From positions 1 to 6,963 of the forward strand of contig DLQN01000071.1 in the NCBI GenBank assembly GCA_002477595.1: 6,963 nucleotides of DNA, in the 5' to 3' direction. This stretch comes from Roseivirga sp. UBA7431 (GTDB lineage: Bacteria; Bacteroidota; Bacteroidia; Cytophagales; Cyclobacteriaceae). Below are positions 1 through 5,916 of the stretch, piece by piece (position 1 is the stretch's first letter; every line of letters begins with the position of its first letter). The notes under the pieces are model-generated. The model was not told the origin of the DNA. It saw only the letters and a program-made list of their open reading frames with translations, and did not search any database. The translations under genes were made by a program, and so were the position numbers.

Positions 1-233
1 GTAAAGCTCGAAGTGAGCATGATAAATGAGCTCACGATAAACGATTTTGGAAAGTCTATCTTAAGGAACTCAAGATTTTCGGGCCTTGAAGCGGTAAATG
101 CCACGATGGTAAACAAAAAGATAACACCACTACCGATCATGCTTACATAAAGCAAAACCATGTGCGGGTGCATCTCCTCAATACGCTTAAAAGCCTCTTT
201 CCTAAAGTCTAATTTGTCTTTTGCTCTTTTCAT
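1..233 (-). CDS. Probable cytochrome c oxidase subunit III, N-terminal fragment
   Basis: This gene reads leftward and is cut by the window edge, leaving 77 codons from an ATG at 233-231. The N-terminus is charged and basic, followed by the motif RIEEMHPHMVLLYVSMIGSG (about residues 17-36). A hydrophobic helix spans about 25-47, a short polar loop contains RPENLEFLKIDFP, and a second hydrophobic stretch starts at about 64. This matches my memory of the short subunit III proteins of heme-copper oxidases in Bacteroidota, which carry a similar 'MHP' motif before TM1 and a loop ending in 'LP..F.iSt..lLlSS'. Subunit III is an inner-membrane, non-catalytic part of the terminal oxidase that stabilises the catalytic subunit I. 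No Shine-Dalgarno-like sequence is visible. As the gene is divergent from mfd, it heads its own transcription unit. The family call rests on a short fragment; another small membrane protein is possible. Confidence 0.6.
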   Translation of the reverse strand, partial: MKRAKDKLDFRKEAFKRIEEMHPHMVLLYVSMIGSGVIFLFTIVAFTASRPENLEFLKIDFPKSFIVSSFIMLTSSF

Positions 234-244
234 TAGGCGTCTCT

Positions 245-259
245 AACAATTGTTTAAAC
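245..259. repeat. Two overlapping palindromes upstream of the oxidase gene
   Basis: AACAATTGTT (245-254) is a perfect 10-bp palindrome and overlaps GTTTAAAC (252-259), a perfect 8-bp one. They end 12 bases upstream of the leftward ATG, where a regulator or an mRNA structure could affect that gene. The sequences are AT-rich, so chance is a serious alternative. Confidence 0.25.
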
Positions 260-305
260 GAAAGGGTTATGTGAAGCAACAAAAAAATCTGCTTAAGTCG
301 AGAAG

Positions 306-319
306 CACTTATACAAGTG
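306..319. repeat. Short inverted repeat in the mfd promoter region
   Basis: CACTT-ATAC-AAGTG is a perfect 5-bp dyad with a 4-base spacer. It occupies the place where a -33 element would be expected for the mfd promoter. It could be an operator half-site pair, but a dyad this short occurs often by chance. Confidence 0.25.
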
Positions 320-335
320 GATATTTGAAAAATAG

Positions 336-343
336 TACATTTG
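336..343 (+). promoter_or_regulatory. Bacteroidota -7 promoter element for mfd
   Basis: TACATTTG matches the Bacteroidota housekeeping sigma consensus TAnnTTTG at all six fixed positions. It lies 22 bases before the TTG start, so transcription would begin near 349-351 and the leader would be only about 15 nt. The expected -33 TTG/TTTG at about 313-318 is absent; the nearest TTTG (324-327) is too close. The -33 region instead holds a short dyad (306-319). Confidence 0.6.
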
Positions 344-365
344 CAACCCATTCCAGACACATCCA

Positions 366-3300
366 TTGAAGGTTAAAGATTTCATCAAGGTTTATAAAGA
401 GGATACGGTCATTCAATCCATAGCGGAAAGAATTAGGCCGAATGAGACCACGCGCCTGAGACTGAAAGGGCTGGTCGGTAGTCTTGATGCTGTTGTGGCA
501 GCCGCAACCTATCAGATCAATAAGCAGACAAACATTTTCGTTTTACACGATAAAGAAGAGGCTGCCTATTTTCATAATGACCTGCAAAACCTGATGGGAG
601 AAAAGGAAGTGCTCCTCTTCCCTACTTCATACAAAAGACCTTATCAGTTTGATGAAACTGAGAACGCCAACATCCTGATGAGGGCAGAAATCCTCAATCG
701 AATCAATCACAAAGCATCCATTGGGGAGTTAATCGTAACCTATCCAGAAGCGCTCACCGAAAAAGTAATCAACAAAAAATCACTCTCATCGAATACGTTT
801 ACCGCTAAAGTTGGCGAGGCACTAGACGTGGAGTTTTTGACTGAATTATTGCAAACGTATGACTTTGAGCCAACTGACTTTGTTTATGAAGCAGGCCAAT
901 TCTCTGTTCGAGGAGGTATTTTAGACGTCTTTTCTTATGCGCATGACTTGCCCTATAGAATTGAGCTCTTTGGTAACGAAATCGACAGTATTAGGACTTT
1001 CGACCCGGTTTCACAGCTGAGTAAGGAAAACATTAAGGAAATCAATATTATCCCAAATGTTCAAACAAAGCTTTTAGCAGAAACACGACAGTCCTTCCTC
1101 AGCTTTATCCCTAAAAACTCTAAAATCTGGTTTAAAGATTATCAGCAAACTTTAGATACGATTGAAAAATACTTTATCAAGGCGACTGAAAACTTCGATC
1201 AGATACTTGGGGTAACTGATGCCCAAATTGTTTTAAGTCCTGAAGAGCTTTTTGAAAAGCACAACACCTTTAAGGCCGACCTTAAAGGCTATACTCAACT
1301 TGAATTTGGCAGCAGGGCTTACCTAAAGGCAGATTACACTTTCGATTTTGAAGTAGAGGCTCAGCAGTCATTCAACAAAGACTTTGATTCCATAGTAGAA
1401 AACTTGGGCCAATGGCAACTTCGAAATACTAGCCTTTGCATTGCCTCCGAATCACTTAACCAGATTAGCCGTCTCGAAACGATTTTTCTTGAGCTCGACC
1501 CTAGCCTAAAGGTTCTTCCGATCAATATTAGTCTGAGAGAAGGCTTTATCGATAAGAATAGAGAAGTCCTTTGCTATACTGATCATCAATTATTTGATCG
1601 TTTTCATAAGTATAAGAGTAAATCCAAACACTCAAAATCTAAGGCGCTTACCTTAAAAGAGTTGCGTTCGCTTCACCCTGGTGATTATGTGGCGCATATC
1701 GATCATGGTATCGGTCGTTTTGTGGGTTTGGTAAAAAATGAAGTCAATGGAAAGCTTCAAGAGTCCATTCGACTAGTCTATCGCGATGATGATTTGCTTT
1801 ATGTAAGTGTACATTCCCTACACAAAATCTCAAAATATACCGGAAAAGAGGGTGTTCAGCCTCCTATTAGTAAACTAGGGAGTCAGGAATGGGAGAATAA
1901 AAAGACACGCGTCAAGGGAAAGGTTAAAGATATTGCCAAAGACTTGATAACGCTATATTCAAAAAGGAAAAGCGCTCCTGGCTTTGCATTTTCAGAAGAT
2001 GGCTTTATGCAAGCCGAACTTGAGTCTTCCTTTATTTACGAAGACACTCCTGACCAAGCAACTGCTACAGAACATGTCAAAAATGATATGGAGCTATCCC
2101 ATCCAATGGACAGGCTCATTTGTGGAGATGTGGGTTTTGGAAAAACAGAGATCGCTATTCGTGCCGCGTTTAAAGCTGCCGTTAATGGAAAGCAAGTGGC
2201 AGTACTTGTGCCAACAACTATCTTGGCCATGCAACACTTCAGAACCTTCTCTGAAAGATTGGAAAAGTTTCCAATTAAGGTGGAGTACATCAACCGGTTT
2301 AGGACACCAAAACAAATTAAAGAGACACTCGCGCGTGTTAAAGAAGGCAAAACTGAGATCTTGATCGGAACGCACAGGATTGTCAATAAAGATGTCCAGT
2401 TCAAAGACCTCGGCCTTTTAGTAATTGATGAAGAGCAAAAGTTTGGGGTTAAAGTCAAAGACAAGCTCAAGGAATTCCGCGTTAACGTAGACGTCTTGAC
2501 CTTAACAGCAACACCAATTCCAAGAACCCTCCATTTTTCATTAATGGGCGCGCGTGATTTGAGTGTAATCGCTACTCCTCCGCCTAATCGACAGCCCGTA
2601 ACTACCGAAATTCACGGTTTCAATGAAGTGATTATGCGTGACGCCATCAGCTTTGAGCTACGCAGAGGCGGACAAGTCTTTGTGGTACACAACCGAATCA
2701 ATGATATTGAACAAATCGGTAATATCATTCTTAAGCTTGTCCCAGATGCTCGCATTGGTATTGCCCATGGACAAATGGAAGGTAGCCAGTTAGAAAAGAG
2801 AATGATGAAGTTCATCGAAGGTGAATATGATGTGCTCGTTTCTACCAACATCATTGAGTCTGGTCTTGATATACCAAATGCCAACACGATTATCATAAAT
2901 CATGCGCATATGTTTGGCCTTTCAGACCTGCACCAAATGCGTGGTCGCGTGGGTAGATCCAATCGAAAAGCGTTTTGTTATTTATTAACGCCACCATCGA
3001 TTGGACTTTCCTCTGAGTCCAGAAAACGACTGAGTGCTCTTGAAGAATTCTCGGATTTAGGGGATGGGTTTAAAGTGGCTATGCGTGATTTGGATATCCG
3101 CGGAGCCGGAAACCTGTTAGGGGCAGAACAGAGAGGGCTTATTTCAGCCCTAGGGTTCGAGATGTATCATAAAATTCTTGACGAGGCAGTTCAAGAGTTA
3201 AAGGACAATGAGTTTAAAGATCTTTTTGTAAAGGATCTAACCAAAGAGGCCGCAAAAGTAGTGGAAAGAGACTGCACCATTGAAACGGACATGGAAATTC

Positions 3301-3719
3301 TTATTCCTGATAAGTATGTGTCGAACATCTCTGAGCGAATAGGCCTCTATGCGAAGTTAGATAGTATCAAGAATGAAGAAAAGCTGCAGGAATTCATCAC
3401 CAATGTCAGTGATCGTTTTGGGGCAATGCCAGAGGCTGTTAAAGACTTGGTCGAAACAGTTAGGTTACGTTGGCAAGCAGAACAATTGGGTTTTGAGAAA
3501 GTCGTAATGAAAAATGAGGTAATGAAGTGCTACTTTATGCCATCCGAAAATGAAGCATATTTTCAATCTCCCATTTTTGGTAAAATTATAGCCTTCGTAC
3601 AACAGAGGCCTCGAAAGAGCAAGATGAAGGAACATAGAACCCGGTTAATCTTGACTTTTAATGAGGTTAATTCAGTAGACGAAGGAAAAGCACTGTTTAA
3701 AGAGATGCTTCAAGAGTAG
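366..3719 (+). CDS. mfd: Transcription-repair coupling factor Mfd
   Basis: Mfd is a cytoplasmic ATP-driven DNA translocase. It releases RNA polymerase stalled at lesions and recruits UvrA to start nucleotide excision repair on the transcribed strand. The 1117-residue protein has the usual length and order. An N-terminal UvrB-like module has a degenerate P-loop (LKGLVGS, about 33-39, no GKT). A basic linker (about 417-426) precedes the RNA polymerase-interacting domain, which starts at LHPGDYVAHIDHGIGRF (436 on). The translocase motor has Walker A GDVGFGKT (587-594), DEEQ (688-691), TATPIPRT (714-721) and the arginine-finger motif RGRVGRS (859-865). The C-terminal TRCF domain covers about 969-1070. 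The start is TTG at 366: it gives the family-typical MKVKDFIKVYKED N-terminus, and the upstream frame meets a stop at 333-335 with no ATG, GTG or TTG in between. No Shine-Dalgarno is visible. It appears monocistronic and converges on the response regulator gene 30 bp downstream. No frameshift or missing catalytic residue was seen. Confidence 0.98.
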   Translation: MKVKDFIKVYKEDTVIQSIAERIRPNETTRLRLKGLVGSLDAVVAAATYQINKQTNIFVLHDKEEAAYFHNDLQNLMGEKEVLLFPTSYKRPYQFDETENANILMRAEILNRINHKASIGELIVTYPEALTEKVINKKSLSSNTFTAKVGEALDVEFLTELLQTYDFEPTDFVYEAGQFSVRGGILDVFSYAHDLPYRIELFGNEIDSIRTFDPVSQLSKENIKEINIIPNVQTKLLAETRQSFLSFIPKNSKIWFKDYQQTLDTIEKYFIKATENFDQILGVTDAQIVLSPEELFEKHNTFKADLKGYTQLEFGSRAYLKADYTFDFEVEAQQSFNKDFDSIVENLGQWQLRNTSLCIASESLNQISRLETIFLELDPSLKVLPINISLREGFIDKNREVLCYTDHQLFDRFHKYKSKSKHSKSKALTLKELRSLHPGDYVAHIDHGIGRFVGLVKNEVNGKLQESIRLVYRDDDLLYVSVHSLHKISKYTGKEGVQPPISKLGSQEWENKKTRVKGKVKDIAKDLITLYSKRKSAPGFAFSEDGFMQAELESSFIYEDTPDQATATEHVKNDMELSHPMDRLICGDVGFGKTEIAIRAAFKAAVNGKQVAVLVPTTILAMQHFRTFSERLEKFPIKVEYINRFRTPKQIKETLARVKEGKTEILIGTHRIVNKDVQFKDLGLLVIDEEQKFGVKVKDKLKEFRVNVDVLTLTATPIPRTLHFSLMGARDLSVIATPPPNRQPVTTEIHGFNEVIMRDAISFELRRGGQVFVVHNRINDIEQIGNIILKLVPDARIGIAHGQMEGSQLEKRMMKFIEGEYDVLVSTNIIESGLDIPNANTIIINHAHMFGLSDLHQMRGRVGRSNRKAFCYLLTPPSIGLSSESRKRLSALEEFSDLGDGFKVAMRDLDIRGAGNLLGAEQRGLISALGFEMYHKILDEAVQELKDNEFKDLFVKDLTKEAAKVVERDCTIETDMEILIPDKYVSNISERIGLYAKLDSIKNEEKLQEFITNVSDRFGAMPEAVKDLVETVRLRWQAEQLGFEKVVMKNEVMKCYFMPSENEAYFQSPIFGKIIAFVQQRPRKSKMKEHRTRLILTFNEVNSVDEGKALFKEMLQE

Positions 3720-3729
3720 AATACGCTCC

Positions 3730-3750
3730 AAAAATGAAGCCGTGTGCCTC
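3730..3750 (-). terminator. Weak candidate terminator of the two-component operon
   Basis: Read on the minus strand, GAGGC-ACACG-GCTTC forms a 5-bp stem (one G-T pair) with a 5-base loop, followed by A and five T. The stem begins on the last base of the response regulator stop codon. The geometry suits an intrinsic terminator for the leftward operon, but the stem is short. The same bases read on the plus strand pair less well, so this is not an obvious terminator for mfd. Confidence 0.35.
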
Positions 3751-4475
3751 TAAAAGCTCATTAGCTCTTTGAACTTAAGCGTCTGCCGTCTTGAAACATC
3801 AATTTCTTCTCCTCCCTTCAGGTAAATCCGCAAGCTTCCACTAAACCATGGTTCAATGCGCTCAATCCACTTGAGGTTAATAATCTGTTGCCTATTTGCG
3901 CGAAAGAAGGTTTTCTCGTCAAGCCTTGACTCCAAATAATTCAGGGTTCGCGTAATCATCGGCTTAGACGTATCAAAGTATACGGTGGTGTAATTACCAC
4001 TCACCTCAAAAAGTCTGATCTCTGCCAACTGAACAAACCAACAACGCTCACCATCCTTCACGAACACTTGATCATTGATAGTCAGTATTCCCTCTTGATT
4101 GCTGTTCTGCTCGTTTTCTCTTTTCTTGATCTTATCATAGACCTTGGAAACAGACCCTGCTAGTCGTTGTTTCTGAACGGGCTTGACCAAGTAGTCCAAA
4201 GCATTGTATTCAAATGCTTTAAGCGCATGCTCATCATAGGCTGTTGAAAAGATCACCTCAGGCAATACTTCGAGCTCTTCTAGCAGCTCAAAACCATTTT
4301 TTCCAGGCATTTGAATGTCCAAAAAGATAAGGTCCGGTTTCAATTCATTAATCTTTTCCTTGGCCTCATCTGCGCTTGCAGCCTCGCCAACTATTTGCAC
4401 ATTGTCAAACTCCTTCAGTAACCTTTTCAGCTCATTTCTGGCCAATCTCGAATCATCAATTATCAGTGTCTTCAT
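3750..4475 (-). CDS. LytTR-family response regulator
   Basis: This is a 241-residue cytoplasmic transcription factor of the LytR/AlgR (LytTR) class. The receiver domain spans about 1-118, with acidic pocket D7/D8, predicted phosphoacceptor D53 (in FLDIQMPGKNG), T78 and K98 of the KP motif. A charged linker (about 116-128) joins it to a LytTR DNA-binding domain (about 133-241) with the hallmark FFRANRQQIINL (190-201) and a basic tail (SRRQTLKFKEL). All residues needed for phosphorylation are present. The ATG overlaps the TGA of the upstream kinase gene by 4 bp (4472-4475), which suggests translational coupling and a cognate pair. LytTR proteins usually bind pairs of short direct repeats upstream of their targets. 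The target here is unknown; self-regulation and the divergent gldJ are the obvious candidates. No specific gene name can be assigned. Confidence 0.95.
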   Translation of the reverse strand: MKTLIIDDSRLARNELKRLLKEFDNVQIVGEAASADEAKEKINELKPDLIFLDIQMPGKNGFELLEELEVLPEVIFSTAYDEHALKAFEYNALDYLVKPVQKQRLAGSVSKVYDKIKKRENEQNSNQEGILTINDQVFVKDGERCWFVQLAEIRLFEVSGNYTTVYFDTSKPMITRTLNYLESRLDEKTFFRANRQQIINLKWIERIEPWFSGSLRIYLKGGEEIDVSRRQTLKFKELMSF

Positions 4476-5644
4476 GAGGTGCGTTTTTCTTTAACATTCA
4501 ATGGAATTTTTACGGTAGCACAAACCACCTTCTCGTTCAGGTTTTGTACTGTCAAGCTAGCATTCTCGCCATAGAGTAGTCTCAGCCGTTCTTTAGCGTT
4601 TTGGATTCCGATCCCCCTTCTTTGCTCACTGGAGATTGGCTTTTCGATACGCTTCATTTGACCCGTATTGGTAATATTGATTAATAAGTAGCCGTTATTC
4701 ACTGCTGCTTTCACCACGATCTCTCCCCCGTTCGGTAGGTTGTTTATACTATGTTTGATGGCATTTTCTACCAGCGTTTGAACAATCATTGGTGGAATTA
4801 ACATCTCTCGGGAACTCTTGTCAATATCAAAAGTATATCTCAAGCGCTCCTCTAACTGAATTGCCTCAAGCTTAAGGTAGTCCTCTACTATGTTTAATTC
4901 CTTATCTAAGGATACTTTTTCATATTGATCAAACTGAATAGAGAACCTTAACAAGTCTGACAAGTGAGTAATTGCATCCCTTGCCCTTTCAGTGTCCTCT
5001 GCCACTAATGACCGAATGTTATTCAAGCTGTTGAACATGAAGTGCGGATTGATTTGTGCCTTAAGTGTGCTCAACTCAGCATCAATGACAGAAGCAGATA
5101 TTTTCCACTTTTCGATTTCCATCTCTCTCGCTTTTTGCAAATACTGATAAGCAAAATATAATGCTGACCAGGAAATGAAATAGATGGCAAAACTCGTTAC
5201 GAAGCTCAACAGAAATACTATCATTTTACCTCCGGAGAAATTTTCAAGGCTCGCCTGCCTAAGTTTTTGCATGGCTTCCTCATCTACTCCTTCCATCGGT
5301 GGAATCCCGATAAGCTTGTTAATGGCATCAGGGTCACTCCCAACAATCAACATAAAGACAGCGATTAATGATATCAGGGTCAGTAGTGATAACAAAGTAC
5401 CTTGCAGCACGCTGGCCAGCAGCACTTTTGGCCAAAGCTTCGGAATGCTTAAATCTTTCCAGTTTTTACGCTTAACATACCCTCTATACAGATGGCTTAT
5501 AAAGACGCCAAGCAAGATCGCCATCAGATTGGTGCCCAGGGCAGGCAAAAGCGGCATAAACATCGCCATCGCCAGAAAGCTCGTAAGCATTAGCCCTCCC
5601 CAGCCGCCAAACTGTAGCATCCAATAGAGCTTGTTTTTATTCAT
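4472..5644 (-). CDS. LytS/YehU-type sensor histidine kinase
   Basis: This is a 390-residue inner-membrane sensor kinase, expected to phosphorylate the LytTR regulator encoded directly downstream. Four hydrophobic segments lie at about 16-34, 37-52, 75-101 and 141-165. The loop at 53-74 is strongly basic and so probably cytoplasmic. The roughly 40-residue acidic loop at 102-140 is then probably periplasmic. A short coiled-coil-like linker leads to the His_kinase domain (PF06580 type) with AQINPHFMFNSLNNIRSL (196-213), where H201 is the predicted phosphoacceptor. The ATPase domain has the N box LVENAIKH (N294), a diverged G1 box (NITNTG, about 323-328) and the G2 box GIGIQNAKERL (344-354). The chosen start gives the typical LYWMLQFGGWG N-terminus of Bacteroidota members. 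There is no PAS, HAMP or other recognisable sensor domain, so the signal cannot be named. No clear promoter was found upstream. Confidence 0.95.
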   Translation of the reverse strand: MNKNKLYWMLQFGGWGGLMLTSFLAMAMFMPLLPALGTNLMAILLGVFISHLYRGYVKRKNWKDLSIPKLWPKVLLASVLQGTLLSLLTLISLIAVFMLIVGSDPDAINKLIGIPPMEGVDEEAMQKLRQASLENFSGGKMIVFLLSFVTSFAIYFISWSALYFAYQYLQKAREMEIEKWKISASVIDAELSTLKAQINPHFMFNSLNNIRSLVAEDTERARDAITHLSDLLRFSIQFDQYEKVSLDKELNIVEDYLKLEAIQLEERLRYTFDIDKSSREMLIPPMIVQTLVENAIKHSINNLPNGGEIVVKAAVNNGYLLINITNTGQMKRIEKPISSEQRRGIGIQNAKERLRLLYGENASLTVQNLNEKVVCATVKIPLNVKEKRTS

Positions 5645-5747
5645 GATTCAAATAAAAGAGATTTATAGCAAGTGCCTGTTTTGCATTGACTGAAAGGCAA
5701 TATACGCTGATTAAGTGATGTATAGATAGACCAACTTCACCTCTAAG

Positions 5748-5757
5748 CCCTCGAGGG
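5748..5757. promoter_or_regulatory. Palindrome, possible operator
   Basis: CCCTCGAGGG is a perfect 10-bp palindrome in a GC-rich island inside an otherwise AT-rich intergenic region. It lies about 104 bp upstream of the kinase ATG and about 160 bp upstream of the lipoprotein ATG. No T-run follows on either strand, so a terminator is unlikely. It may be a protein-binding site, but neither its function nor its partner can be told from the sequence. Confidence 0.3.
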
Positions 5758-5839
5758 GAGTCACCGAAATTCCGTCAATATTTATCCAATTTTTGAAATA
5801 TCCCTTTGTTAATCTCGTTTTAGACATTGATTCAGAAGG

Positions 5840-5868
5840 TTGATTTTGTGATAGACTCAGTATAAATG
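5840..5868 (+). promoter_or_regulatory. Possible promoter of the gldJ-like gene
   Basis: TTG at 5840-5842 is followed, after 18 bases, by TATAAATG (5861-5868), an imperfect match to the Bacteroidota TAnnTTTG -7 element. The spacing is right for that promoter class. It would give a transcript start near 5875 and a leader of about 42 nt that is A/T-rich before the ATG and lacks a Shine-Dalgarno. Confidence 0.35.
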
Positions 5869-5916
5869 TATATTAGCGAGTTCATTATTCACCTGAATAA
5901 GCTTAAACAGTTAAAA

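Larger units (their letters stand above)
234..365. other. Divergent intergenic region between the oxidase gene and mfd
   Basis: These 132 bases must contain the start signals of two divergent genes. A clear -7 type element points toward mfd (336-343). No convincing promoter was found for the leftward gene. Small dyads occur at 245-259 and 306-319 and are described separately. No ORF or RNA gene was recognised. Confidence 0.7.
5645..5916. other. Divergent intergenic region between the kinase operon and gldJ-like gene
   Basis: This 272-bp stretch separates two divergent starts and contains no ORF that I would call a gene. It holds a GC-rich 10-bp palindrome near its middle (5748-5757) and a possible promoter facing the lipoprotein gene (5840-5868). 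The kinase side has no good TAnnTTTG element at a sensible distance: a TTTATTTG lies only 4 bases before the ATG, too close for an ordinary leader. Confidence 0.6.

Noticed and set aside
1984..2896. Several open frames of about 90-145 codons inside mfd on both strands (for example 1984-2364 plus, 2036-2470 minus, 2612-2896 minus)
   Set aside because: They lie wholly within the conserved motor domain of mfd, resemble no known family and have no start signals of their own; they are shadow frames.
3752..3770. Hairpin AAAAGCT-CATT-AGCTCTTT as a terminator for mfd
   Set aside because: The stem is AT-rich with a bulged C and no T-run follows; it lies inside the end of the response regulator coding sequence.
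5184..5627. 147-codon open frame on the plus strand
   Set aside because: It is antisense to the membrane part of the histidine kinase gene, whose reading frame is clearly the real one.
5642..5656. TTTATTTG on the minus strand as a -7 promoter element for the kinase
   Set aside because: It is only about 4 bases upstream of the ATG, so transcription would start inside the coding region, and one fixed base mismatches.
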